Source: an uncultured Fidelibacterota bacterium (GTDB lineage: Bacteria > Fidelibacterota > Fidelibacteria > Fidelibacterales > Fidelibacteraceae). Taken from it: 10,431 nt of DNA. The notes below the pieces were generated by a model that was not told where the DNA came from, made no database searches, and saw only the letters and a program-made list of their open reading frames with translations. Below are positions 1 through 7,256 of this stretch, in pieces; positions within the stretch are counted from its first letter, which is position 1; each line of letters begins with the position of its first letter. The stretch is from contig CALMFL010000175.1 of assembly GCA_937862595.1 (NCBI GenBank), positions 1 to 10,431 of the forward strand. The letters run 5' to 3'. A program made the translations under genes and the position numbers.

Positions 1-381
1 CTGCAGGTGGATATTGAAGAGGGCCTTTTCATCCGGGCGGATCGGGAAGAGATCCGAAGGGTCTATACGAACCTCATTTCCAATGCGATCAAATACAATA
101 GGGACAAGGGCGACATTGACGTGATCGCCTCTCGCACCGGTCCATTCCTGAGCCTCCGTGTGAGGGATACCGGCATCGGAATGAAAGAAGAAGACAAGGA
201 ACGTCTGTTCGAGGAATTCTACCGCGCTAAGAACCGCTATACCCGCCAGATCAGCGGAACCGGACTGGGGACCACGATCCTGAAAAAGATCGTCGACGAA
301 TACGGGGGGAAGATCCTGGTGGAAAGCGAGTACGAAAAAGGGAGCGTTTTCACCGTGCAGCTGCCTTTGGCGGAAATCTGA
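1..381 (+). CDS. Sensor histidine kinase, C-terminal ATP-binding domain (partial, 5' end outside window)
   Basis: This is the catalytic HATPase_c domain of a two-component sensor kinase. It binds ATP and phosphorylates a histidine in an upstream dimerisation domain that is not in the window. The N box (NLISNAIKYN, about bases 70-99), the G1 box DTGIGM (166-183), the F-box-like FEEFYR and the G2 box GTGLGTT (256-276) occur in the usual order. The protein ends a few residues after the final strand (VFTVQLPL), so no receiver domain follows. The frame is open to base 1 (Leu-Gln before the GTG at 7), so that GTG is almost certainly an internal Val. The sensory input, membrane segments and partner regulator cannot be seen. 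Family assignment is firm; the specific signal is unknown. Confidence 0.93.
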   Translation: MQVDIEEGLFIRADREEIRRVYTNLISNAIKYNRDKGDIDVIASRTGPFLSLRVRDTGIGMKEEDKERLFEEFYRAKNRYTRQISGTGLGTTILKKIVDEYGGKILVESEYEKGSVFTVQLPLAEI

Positions 382-391
382 TACGGCGAAC

Positions 392-482
392 AGCGCTAAG
401 CAATCAGCGTTTAGCCTTTAGCAATCAGCTGTTAGCCATCAGCTGTAAGCTGTAAGCCGTTTGCTGTTAGCTATCAGCCTTC
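392..482. repeat. Heptanucleotide tandem repeat, 13 phased copies
   Basis: Thirteen consecutive 7-mers run without a phase break, nearly all fitting AGCNNTN. Examples are AGCAATC, AGCGTTT, AGCTGTT, AGCCATC, AGCTGTA (twice in a row), AGCTATC and AGCCTTC; one unit starts TGC instead of AGC. The array starts 10 bases after the histidine-kinase stop codon. It resembles in kind the short tandemly repeated heptamers known from cyanobacterial intergenic regions; that comparison is of format, not proven homology. Each AGC can pair weakly with GCT, so limited RNA folding is possible. Between the array and the dacB stop at 546 there is only a short T run (509-514) with no convincing stem before it. Confidence 0.88.
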
Positions 483-545
483 TAACTTACCGTAGGCTTC
501 CGGGGTGGTTTTTTGCATCTGCCGATCCGGTCTGGTATTACATGC

Positions 546-2036
546 TTATTTATAGCTGCAGATGAGTTTCAGAATGCTGTCGGTGATGCGCTCCGTTTCG
601 GCGTCGTTGACAAGGTGCCCGTTCACCAGGAACGAATAGGCGACCGTCTCGCCCGAAGCCGTTTGCGTATAGCCGCTCAAGCCGCGGACATTGGCGATGG
701 TCCCGGTCTTCCCCAGGACCCGCCCTTCCGCCGGACTGCCTTTCATACGGTTTTTTAGGGTCCCGTCCACGCCGGCAACGGGAAATGCCGACATCCATAC
801 ATCCTTACAGGCGCTGCCATACATTCCTTCAAGGATCTTGATAATTATCCCGGGACTGATATAGTCATAGCGGGTCAGTCCCGAGCCGTCCGCATACACC
901 CAGGATCCGGGCTCGATGCCGAACCCGGTAAAAACCGAATCCATGATCGTTCGCGCGGCATCCATCGATCCGAGGCCGGTCTGCTTCCAGGCGACGACCC
1001 GGGGCATGGTTTCCGCGTACATGTTCTGGGAACGTTTCATCAGGCGGGCCGCCACCTCGGAAAGGGGGGCCGAATAATAGCGTGCCAGTTCCGTATACCG
1101 GGGATCCAGCGGGGCATGCTCCCATTGCGGCAGTTCGTCGCAATCGAGCGCTTCGCCGCTGACGGCAATTCCCTTTTCCTTCAGAACTTCTTTCAAAACA
1201 TGCACATAGAATTTTGTCGGGTTGTGGATCGTGGGCGTCCGTTCCAGGGTGTCGGCGCCGGCGCGCACCTGGCCGCTGAAGGTGATCACGTTTGAATTCG
1301 GTTCGCGATCCATGCTGATGCGATTGGGACCGTCCTGCACAACATTGATCTCGTTGATCAGCGTGTAATACGAACTCGGACAATTCGGGATCAGTTCGAC
1401 CGAACCGTTCATGTCGGCGGAAGCGACGATCTTGACATCAACGTAATTTTCGTTGAACTGCAGCGCGCCGAATTGAGCGGCATACCATACCTGAAGATAA
1501 TCCCAGGCCCAGCCTTCGCCCAGATATTCCTCGTCAAAGGCATTGTCGTCGCCGATGATATTTCCGTTGATCCGTCGTATTCCCTGGGTTTTCAGGGTAT
1601 CCGCCCAGGCATGGAAAACAGCCCGGGAATCGCCCAGATACCGCTCATACATCGTCGGATCGCCGTTGCTCCACACAACCAGATCGCCGTTCAGGACACC
1701 GTCTGTGATCGCGCCCTTGCTCATGACGTGAGTCTCAAACCTGAATTCCGGACCCAGGACCTTCAATGCCAGGGCGGTTGACGGGATCTTATTGTTCGAC
1801 GCGGGCATAAAGAGACGTTCGGCATTATGGGAATACCAGATCTCATCGTTATCAAGGGACTTAATAAGCACACCCCAATGCGCGTGCGAAAAGGTCTCGT
1901 CATTGACCAGCGCATCGATATCGCGCATCATGCGGTTGAACGAGGAAGTGCCGGTCTTTTTTACCGACTGAGAGACACTGCCGCATCCCGCCAGGATCAA
2001 CATGAGGACCCATATTAACATTGTGCTGCGTTTCAT
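546..2036 (-). CDS. dacB: D-alanyl-D-alanine carboxypeptidase/endopeptidase, PBP4 (peptidase S13) family lipoprotein
   Basis: This is a serine DD-peptidase that trims or cleaves peptidoglycan cross-links in the periplasm. The 496-residue protein carries all three penicillin-binding motifs: SxxK as S80-N-N-K83, SxN as S336-Q-N338, and K443-T-G445. It also has the PBP4-typical DGSGLTRYD stretch (about 383-391), and its length fits the S13 family. The start at 2036 is chosen over an in-frame start at 2126 because AGGAGA lies a few bases upstream and the N-terminus then reads as a lipoprotein signal (MKRSTML..LILAGC, lipobox Cys18). It is thus probably membrane-anchored rather than soluble like E. 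coli PBP4. Only 8 bases separate it from the cupin stop, so it is the last gene of a minus-strand operon. No clear terminator is seen beyond 546. The gene symbol is by family resemblance. Confidence 0.94.
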   Translation of the reverse strand: MKRSTMLIWVLMLILAGCGSVSQSVKKTGTSSFNRMMRDIDALVNDETFSHAHWGVLIKSLDNDEIWYSHNAERLFMPASNNKIPSTALALKVLGPEFRFETHVMSKGAITDGVLNGDLVVWSNGDPTMYERYLGDSRAVFHAWADTLKTQGIRRINGNIIGDDNAFDEEYLGEGWAWDYLQVWYAAQFGALQFNENYVDVKIVASADMNGSVELIPNCPSSYYTLINEINVVQDGPNRISMDREPNSNVITFSGQVRAGADTLERTPTIHNPTKFYVHVLKEVLKEKGIAVSGEALDCDELPQWEHAPLDPRYTELARYYSAPLSEVAARLMKRSQNMYAETMPRVVAWKQTGLGSMDAARTIMDSVFTGFGIEPGSWVYADGSGLTRYDYISPGIIIKILEGMYGSACKDVWMSAFPVAGVDGTLKNRMKGSPAEGRVLGKTGTIANVRGLSGYTQTASGETVAYSFLVNGHLVNDAETERITDSILKLICSYK

Positions 2037-2044
2037 CTTTTCTC

Positions 2045-2395
2045 CTATTCGAATTCTTTCATGACGGCGCACATGAAGACGAGATCGTTTTCCGGGGAAT
2101 CGTTTTTGAACTGGTGTTTCTCCCACGGCGATACAAGACAGAAATCTCCGCGCATTATGGGATGTTCATTCCCCTTCTCGTCTACAAGAAAGCCGGATCC
2201 GGATATGATGTAGTTGACATGTTCGGATTCATGCGCGTGGTAGGGCGTGTAACCCGCGGGTTCGAGCGTGAAAACCCGGACGGAAAAATGCGGCGTTCCC
2301 TCCGCCCTGCCGATGGGAACCTGGCGAAAGGCGCCCTTGACGCCCTCCATTTCCACCCGTGCTGAAGGTACTTTCGATAAAGATCGGATGATCAT
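2045..2395 (-). CDS. Small single-domain cupin protein
   Basis: This 116-residue protein is a single cupin_2-type beta-barrel. Cupin motif 1 is seen as PAGYTPYHAHESEHVNYIISGSG and motif 2 as GDFCLVSPWEKHQFKN, giving the usual His ligands. At the place where many cupins have the metal-binding Glu there is E-H, a variant also common in the family. The ATG at 2395 is preferred over the TTG at 2401 because AGGAG sits six bases before the ATG but directly abuts the TTG. The gene lies 35 bases after the DUF3078 gene and its TAG stop falls within the dacB Shine-Dalgarno, suggesting co-transcription and translational coupling. No signal peptide is visible, so it is probably cytoplasmic. Substrate and function are unknown; cupins range from isomerases and dioxygenases to ligand-binding proteins. 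Confidence 0.88.
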   Translation of the reverse strand: MIIRSLSKVPSARVEMEGVKGAFRQVPIGRAEGTPHFSVRVFTLEPAGYTPYHAHESEHVNYIISGSGFLVDEKGNEHPIMRGDFCLVSPWEKHQFKNDSPENDLVFMCAVMKEFE

Positions 2396-2430
2396 GTTCA
2401 ACTCCTGCTGTTTCGTTGCGGATCCCCCTC

Positions 2431-3258
2431 CTAGAAGGAGAAGGACAGACCTATGCCTATCGTTTCCTTTAGCTGGACATTGATGCTGTAGTCGTGATCA
2501 TAAACCAGTTGAGTCGAAAGGTTCGCCGACATGAATTTATTGATCTTCATCAACAGCATCAGATCCCAGTTGACATCCATGAATTGAGGATCGGCGAGGT
2601 AATTGGAGAAGATATCACACTTGGTTTGAAACACCACGTTTTCGAACAGCGTCTTCCGGAAGGCGAAGCGGATCAGTCCGCCGAATTCCCCGCGTACTTT
2701 TTCCCCGGCCGCCACGCCGTAGGCGCCGGCATCCGACAGCTGCTGATCAAGCACGAAGGTCATTTTGCCGCTGAGCGGAGCGATCAGAAGGCTGATGTCG
2801 TCATTGGGCTTGTATTCGAGTCCGCTTGCCACCTGCAGATAGGCGGGAGAAGCAAATGCGGAAATACGCAGCGTATCGCTGTAACCGGGCGTCATTTGGG
2901 TCTTAAAGCCCAGAAGTCCGGAAACATTCCAATGGTTCATCGCCTTATATCCCAGCTGAGAGGCGAGGTCGATCTTATCGTCCGTCTTTTGCAGCGCACC
3001 CCCCTGATTCACGATCCCGTACGCCAGTTCAAGCGAATTGGTCCAGGTTATGGCGTCCCTGGCATAATTTGCATGGAGGTTCACATAGCTGTTCAGGGAA
3101 AGGGCGTTCATCCCGCCGCCCGACCAGTTGCTCAGGGCGGTTTGAGAAAAATTAAGGGCTCCCTGACCGCCCTGTTTCCAGGGATTTACCGGCTCTTCCT
3201 GAGACAGAAGGGGAACTGCGGCAAGAAGGACGCACAAGCATACCAGTTGCTTTTTCAT
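2431..3258 (-). CDS. DUF3078-type outer-membrane beta-barrel protein
   Basis: This 275-residue protein has a signal peptide (MKKQLVCLCVLLAAVPLLS, likely cleaved before QEE). It then has the W-K-x-G-G..LNFSQTALSNWSGGG block (about residues 27-49) that I associate with DUF3078 proteins of Bacteroidetes and relatives. The rest is alternating polar/hydrophobic strands and the protein ends in SFSF; a terminal Phe is typical of outer-membrane barrels. The start at 3258 is chosen over 3327 because GGAGGAG lies just upstream and the signal peptide begins there. The longer reading would translate straight through the hairpin at 3282-3317. It is the first gene of the DUF3078-cupin-dacB operon. The role is unknown; the neighbours suggest cell-envelope work. 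The family call rests on the motif alone. Confidence 0.85.
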   Translation of the reverse strand: MKKQLVCLCVLLAAVPLLSQEEPVNPWKQGGQGALNFSQTALSNWSGGGMNALSLNSYVNLHANYARDAITWTNSLELAYGIVNQGGALQKTDDKIDLASQLGYKAMNHWNVSGLLGFKTQMTPGYSDTLRISAFASPAYLQVASGLEYKPNDDISLLIAPLSGKMTFVLDQQLSDAGAYGVAAGEKVRGEFGGLIRFAFRKTLFENVVFQTKCDIFSNYLADPQFMDVNWDLMLLMKINKFMSANLSTQLVYDHDYSINVQLKETIGIGLSFSF

Positions 3259-3281
3259 AAAAACTCCTCCTTTGAAGTAAG

Positions 3282-3317
3282 TTAAAAATCCCGCGGTGTT
3301 CCTCGCGGGATTTTTAA
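3282..3317 (-). terminator. Intrinsic terminator or 5'-UTR hairpin between pepF and the DUF3078 gene
   Basis: Two perfectly complementary 14-base arms (3282-3295 and 3304-3317) flank an 8-base loop. The stem has a GC-rich core (CCCGCG/CGCGGG) flanked by A and T runs, so on the minus strand it ends in a U run and looks like the pepF terminator, starting 34 bases after that stop. The A/T flanks are symmetrical, so it would look similar on the plus strand. On the minus strand the RBS and start of the DUF3078 gene follow within about 25 bases. The hairpin therefore either lies in that gene's 5' leader or lets some pepF transcripts through. Confidence 0.85.
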
Positions 3318-3350
3318 GATACGTCATTTTTATTTGTTTGGGAAGCAGTT

Positions 3351-5225
3351 TTATTTAGCCAGCAGCGCTTCCATCTGGGTAACGATATCGTTGAAAAGTT
3401 CCAAAGTATTGGCGATAGGTTCGGGTGTCGACATATCCACACCGGCTTTTTTCAGCAGTTCGATCGGGTAGTCGCTGGATCCGCTGTGCAGGAAATCCAT
3501 GTAATTTTCCATGGCTCCCGGTTCCTTGTCCAGCACTTTTTTACTGAGCGCCGTTGAAGCGCAGATGCTGGTGGCGTATTTGTACACATAGAACTGGCGG
3601 AAAAAGTGCGGGATGCGGCTCCATGTCAGGGCATATTCGTCATCCAGAACAAGGACGCCTTCGTAGTAGGAGCTCAGAATGTCAAAGTATGTCTTGCTCA
3701 GCGATTCAACCGTCAGCGGAATGCCCTGTTCGGCCAGGCTGTGGGCCTCGCGTTCAAACTCTGCGAACAGCACCTGCGTATAGAGCGTTCCCTGAATATT
3801 ATCCGCCCACTGGTCGAGCAGGGACAGCTTTTCATTCTTGTCTTCGATGGTCTGCAGCATATAGTTCATCAGGATGTTTTCCAGGAAGGTGGAAGCGACT
3901 TCGGCAACGAACAATGAATAGTTGGCCGTCGCATAGGGCTGCCGCTGGTTGGTATAGTAGGAATGGAGGGAATGCCCGAGCTCGTGGATCAGGGTGAACA
4001 TGTCGTTCCGGGTCCCGTTGAAGTTCATCAGCATGTAGGGATGCGTGTCGTAGGTTCCCCAGGAATAGGCGCCCGACCGTTTGTTCCGGGTCTCAAAGAC
4101 ATCGACCCAGCGGGAGTTCAGGGCTTTTTTTGCATCTTCCTGAAACTGCGGGCCCATGACCGCAAGCGCATCGATGATCATGTTCTTGGCTTCTTCGTAA
4201 CTGTACTTCACTTCCGATTCGGCAACGATCGGAACAGAGGTATCATACAAATGCAGTTCATCAACGCCCATGATCTTCTTCCGGAGATTCATGTAGCGAT
4301 GCAGGGGCTCCATGTATTCGTGTACGGTCGCGATCAGATTGTCATAGACTTCCACCGGAACGTTGTCCCCGTCGAGAGCCATTTCGATACAGCTGTCATA
4401 GCCGCGGGCCTGTGCATAGAATATGTCTTTTTTTACCGATCCGCGGTAAGCGGCGGCACTGGTGTTCTTGAATTTGTCAAAGGTGCCGTACATTCCCTTG
4501 AAGGCGTTGCGGCGGACCTCGGCGTTTTTTGATTCAAGGAGCGCGGCATAGCGTCCGTAAGAAAGTTCGATCAGGTCTCCCTCGTCGTCCTTCACCTGGG
4601 GAAAGACGATGTCCGCCTGGGTCAGGGCTTCCCGCACGCCGCTGAATTCCGCGGCCATATCGCCCGCCATGGCCAGCAATTCTTCTTCACGTTCCGACAG
4701 GATATGTTCCTTCTGGCGGACCATGTCGTCAAAGGCATGGCGATATTGCTGCAGATAGTCTGAAGACTGAACAAATTGATTCAGCTTCTTTTCGGGGATC
4801 GTCTGGAGTTCGGGCCAGAGAAAGGCGCGTTCCTGATAGAAGCGCTGGTTCAGGCTGGCGATCCGGCTTGCCATGGCCTGGCTTGCCGAATTCTTTGTAT
4901 CCTGGTCCTTGAGCAAATGCGCCGCCACGTACATTTTATCAAGCATCCGCTCCAGCTCTTCGGATTCTTTCAGACATTTTTCAAGATTGGATGCGGACTT
5001 GCCCAGCTTTCCCTTGTATCTTTTCAGCACGTCGATGTTTTTTTCAACATGTGCGAAATCTTTTTCCCAGTCCTCGGGCGTCGGATAAATATCCGCCAGG
5101 TTCCAGCGGTACTGCTCCTGGATCTCATCACGGGTCGGGATCTGTTTGCTCTGATCCATCTCTCCGGCAAAAGCGAAGGGAAGGATCATACTGACCATGA
5201 TGATCAGAACAATCGGTCGTTTCAT
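3351..5225 (-). CDS. pepF: Exported PepF-like oligoendopeptidase (M3B metallopeptidase)
   Basis: This zinc metallopeptidase should cleave short peptides rather than folded proteins. The 624-residue product has the M3 zinc motif H414-E415-L-G-H418 and a downstream Glu in FVAEVASTFLE (about residue 442) as the likely third ligand. PepF hallmarks are present: the N-terminal RWNLADIYPTPEDW block, and GAYSWGTYDTHPYMLMNFNGT just before the zinc site. The start at 5225 is supported by AGAGGA upstream and yields MKRPIVLIIMVSMILPFAFA, a clear signal peptide with an AFA cleavage site; the alternative start at 5258 adds only a basic stretch. Classic PepF is cytoplasmic, so export to the periplasm is notable and fits the envelope genes downstream. 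It appears to be transcribed alone from the AT-rich gap shared with the flavoprotein gene. Confidence 0.93.
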   Translation of the reverse strand: MKRPIVLIIMVSMILPFAFAGEMDQSKQIPTRDEIQEQYRWNLADIYPTPEDWEKDFAHVEKNIDVLKRYKGKLGKSASNLEKCLKESEELERMLDKMYVAAHLLKDQDTKNSASQAMASRIASLNQRFYQERAFLWPELQTIPEKKLNQFVQSSDYLQQYRHAFDDMVRQKEHILSEREEELLAMAGDMAAEFSGVREALTQADIVFPQVKDDEGDLIELSYGRYAALLESKNAEVRRNAFKGMYGTFDKFKNTSAAAYRGSVKKDIFYAQARGYDSCIEMALDGDNVPVEVYDNLIATVHEYMEPLHRYMNLRKKIMGVDELHLYDTSVPIVAESEVKYSYEEAKNMIIDALAVMGPQFQEDAKKALNSRWVDVFETRNKRSGAYSWGTYDTHPYMLMNFNGTRNDMFTLIHELGHSLHSYYTNQRQPYATANYSLFVAEVASTFLENILMNYMLQTIEDKNEKLSLLDQWADNIQGTLYTQVLFAEFEREAHSLAEQGIPLTVESLSKTYFDILSSYYEGVLVLDDEYALTWSRIPHFFRQFYVYKYATSICASTALSKKVLDKEPGAMENYMDFLHSGSSDYPIELLKKAGVDMSTPEPIANTLELFNDIVTQMEALLAK

Positions 5226-5269
5226 GTTTTTTCCTCTTTTCTTTTTAAAAATTCGCACCTTTCAGCAAA

Positions 5270-5286
5270 ATTTGAATTCAAATATA
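5270..5286. promoter_or_regulatory. Palindrome and -10-like element upstream of pepF
   Basis: A perfect 14-bp palindrome, ATTTGAATTCAAAT (5270-5283), overlaps a minus-strand TATATTTG (complement of 5279-5286). TATATTTG fits the Bacteroidetes TAnnTTTG promoter element and lies about 54 bases before the pepF start codon. No good -35/-33 partner is seen at the right distance. A palindrome overlapping a promoter would be a natural operator, but the region is AT-rich and chance is a real alternative. Confidence 0.35.
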
Positions 5287-5402
5287 ATCATTTTGCGGCA
5301 CGATAGGACATGAAAAATATATTTTAAACCATTTTGTTTATGTAAATTGTTTTATTAACATCCGTGTTATTTTTTTAAAATATTTCTTAGAAGGAGAAGA
5401 GA

Positions 5403-6749
5403 ATGAAAACAGACGTATTGATCATCGGGGGGAGTGCGGCCGGTCTTGTCAGCGCCCTGACGGCAAAATCCAACAACCCGGACAAGGATGTCACGATCAT
5501 CCGCCGGGAAGAAAAGGTCATGATCCCCTGCGGGATCCCCTACATCTTCGGGACGGTCGGAACGACGGATAAAAATATTTTACCGGATGCCGGACTTGAA
5601 AAACTGGGCGTGAACATTTTAGTGGACGACGTTCTTTCCGTTGACACTAAATCAAAGAACTGCACGACGGAGAAAGGCGAAACGATCTCTTATGAAAAAC
5701 TGATCTTTGCTACCGGTTCTCTTCCTTTCGTACCTTCATCCCTTCCGGGCAAAGACAAGATAAACGTCTTTACCGTTCCCAAGAACAAGGTCTATCTCGA
5801 TGAGATGGTGAACCGCATGGACGGCTTCCGAAAGATCATTATTGTCGGGGCGGGTTTCATCGGGGTTGAATTTTCGGATGAATTCAGGAAAAAAGGAAAA
5901 GATGTCACGCTGATCGAAGTGCTGCCTCACGTTATGGGCACGGCATTTGATCCCGAGTTCTCTCAACTGGCAGAGGAACAGCTGAAAGAACGCGGGGTAA
6001 AGGTGTTGACCCGCACCAGGGTAAGCTCGATCACCGGCGGCGACGCCGTATCCGGAGTTCTTCTGGATGACGGCAGCGAACTGGAAGCGGATGCCGTGAT
6101 CCTTTCCATCGGCTATAAACCCAACACCGCTTTGGCAGCGTCCGCAGGCCTTGAACTGAATGAATACGGATTTATCAAAGTCGACCGTTATATGCGTACC
6201 CGTGTTGCGGATGTCTATGCCGCAGGGGATTGTGCGGAAAAGCATGACTTTGCGACCGGGAAGACCAGCACCATCATGCTGGCCTCTACCGCCTGCGCCG
6301 AAGCCCGTGTCGCCGCCTTGAATCTTTATTCCCTTTCGACGTCAAATACCTTCCGCGGGACCATCGGCATTTATTCCACCTGCATCGGCTCCATGTCCTA
6401 TGCCGTGGCCGGATTAACGGAAAGCATGGCCAGAAAAGAAAATTTTGACATTGTGACGGGATCGTTCAGCGGTATCGACCGCCATCCCGGTTCTTTGAAC
6501 GACACGTCCAAACAGACCGTAAAACTCATCGTCCAGAAATGCAGCGGTGCGGTCCTGGGCGGCGAGATCTTTGCCGGAAAAAGCGGCGGAGAACTGATCA
6601 ACGTGATCGGCATTGCCATACAGGGCGGCATGACCCTGAACGATCTGCTGGTCGCTCAGATAGGCACCCAGCCCATGCTTACCGCATCTCCCGCCGCCTA
6701 TCCCCTGATCAAAGCCGCGGAGATCTGTGCAAAACAGATGCGCTCATAA
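5403..6749 (+). CDS. FAD-dependent pyridine nucleotide-disulfide oxidoreductase, CoA-disulfide reductase / NADH oxidase-like
   Basis: This 448-residue cytoplasmic flavoprotein should use NAD(P)H to reduce CoA disulfide, a related thiol substrate, or oxygen. It has an FAD-binding N-terminus (VLIIGGSAAGL, residues 5-15), ATGS at 103-106, the NAD(P)-binding GAGFIGVE (149-156), the second FAD motif AAGDCAE (273-279) and a C-terminal dimerisation domain from about 335. The single redox Cys is at position 43 in IPCGIPY. That is the spacing of the CoA-disulfide reductase/NADH oxidase/NADH peroxidase branch, which has one active-site Cys instead of a CxxxxC pair. AGAAGGAGA lies just before the ATG. 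The gene stands alone and ends at a strong terminator. Choosing between CoA-disulfide reductase, polysulfide reductase and NADH oxidase is not possible from the sequence. Confidence 0.92.
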   Translation: MKTDVLIIGGSAAGLVSALTAKSNNPDKDVTIIRREEKVMIPCGIPYIFGTVGTTDKNILPDAGLEKLGVNILVDDVLSVDTKSKNCTTEKGETISYEKLIFATGSLPFVPSSLPGKDKINVFTVPKNKVYLDEMVNRMDGFRKIIIVGAGFIGVEFSDEFRKKGKDVTLIEVLPHVMGTAFDPEFSQLAEEQLKERGVKVLTRTRVSSITGGDAVSGVLLDDGSELEADAVILSIGYKPNTALAASAGLELNEYGFIKVDRYMRTRVADVYAAGDCAEKHDFATGKTSTIMLASTACAEARVAALNLYSLSTSNTFRGTIGIYSTCIGSMSYAVAGLTESMARKENFDIVTGSFSGIDRHPGSLNDTSKQTVKLIVQKCSGAVLGGEIFAGKSGGELINVIGIAIQGGMTLNDLLVAQIGTQPMLTASPAAYPLIKAAEICAKQMRS

Positions 6750-6771
6750 ACAAAGACTTCATTTCAAATAC

Positions 6772-6806
6772 AAAAGCGACAGCGGACATGCTGTCGCTTT
6801 TTGTTT
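6772..6806 (+). terminator. Rho-independent terminator of the flavoprotein gene
   Basis: A 12-bp perfect stem (6772-6783 with 6790-6801, core GCGACAGC/GCTGTCGC) encloses the loop GGACAT. It is followed by TTTTTGTTTT. It begins 23 bases after the stop codon. Confidence 0.95.
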
Positions 6807-6858
6807 TAAAAGGGTTCCCGCGCCCCCTTTCGGAATAGTTATATTTAATTGCAACCTA

Positions 6859-6887
6859 TTGACTTCGGACACGTTAAACCCTATATT
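6859..6887 (+). promoter_or_regulatory. ssrA promoter
   Basis: TTGACT (6859-6864) and TATATT (6882-6887) are separated by exactly 17 bases, a near-consensus housekeeping promoter. The -10 also reads TATATTTG, fitting the Bacteroidetes TAnnTTTG element. Transcription should begin near 6894, leaving a 5' leader of about 12 bases for RNase P to remove before the mature tmRNA end at 6906. Confidence 0.8.
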
Positions 6888-6905
6888 TGTCAGCTGTTTG
6901 AAAAT

Positions 6906-7256
6906 GGGGGTGTAAAGGTTTCGACAGGGCGGACAGGTCGGGATGTAAGCGTGTCGTGGTATTCAGGAACCCACGTTAATCAATCTGAGATTCAATTTAA
7001 ATGCAGATAATTTTGCATACGCTGCCTAATTAGTTAGACAGCCGTCTGCCCGGGCTTTGTTCGTAGGCCCGGAGCGGGCGCCAATTTACGGACTCGCACG
7101 GTTCAGTGATCACGTGAACCGCGTTAAAAACAGTGATCTGCGTTGTTCCTTGTTTTGATCATTGAGCCGGAACGACCAAGACCAGTCAAGGATCTACACA
7201 CGTAGAAAGCATGTTGGTCTCCGCTTTGGACCCGGGTTCGATTCCCGGCACCTCCA
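6906..7256 (+). ncRNA. ssrA: tmRNA (transfer-messenger RNA), one-piece form
   Basis: This RNA rescues stalled ribosomes by acting first as tRNA-Ala and then as mRNA for a degradation tag. The 5' end GGGGGTG pairs over 7 bp with CACCTCC at 7249-7255, with one G-U pair. The hallmark AAAGGTTTCGAC follows the 5' strand, and the T arm CCGGG-TTCGATT-CCCGG sits at 7232-7248. The discriminator A is base 7256 and the following bases are CAC, so CCA is not encoded and must be added after transcription. The tag frame (7003-7029) encodes ADNFAYAA and then TAA. The tag's last codons and stop are inside a hairpin (GCTG 7021-7024 with CAGC 7039-7042), as in other tmRNAs. GC-rich stems such as 7050-7055 with 7067-7072 belong to the pseudoknot region. 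About 351 nt, a normal length. Confidence 0.97.
7003..7029 (+). other. tmRNA tag reading frame (ADNFAYAA-stop)
   Basis: The resume codon is inferred to be GCA at 7003, giving Ala-Asp-Asn-Phe-Ala-Tyr-Ala-Ala then TAA. With the Ala carried by the tmRNA itself, the appended tag would be A-ADNFAYAA. It keeps the AA end recognised by ClpXP-type proteases but has Tyr where many tags have Leu (LAA), and at eight coded residues it is short. The resume codon is assigned by position and resemblance; in-frame AAT or TTA codons just upstream are less likely. Confidence 0.8.

Noticed and set aside
392..482. CRISPR array
   Set aside because: Units are 7 bases, contiguous and without spacers; this is a simple tandem repeat.
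2494..3285. Long plus-strand open frame (263 codons) opposite the DUF3078 gene
   Set aside because: It lies wholly antisense to a gene with a signal peptide, RBS and family motif; its translation is low-complexity and shows no domain.
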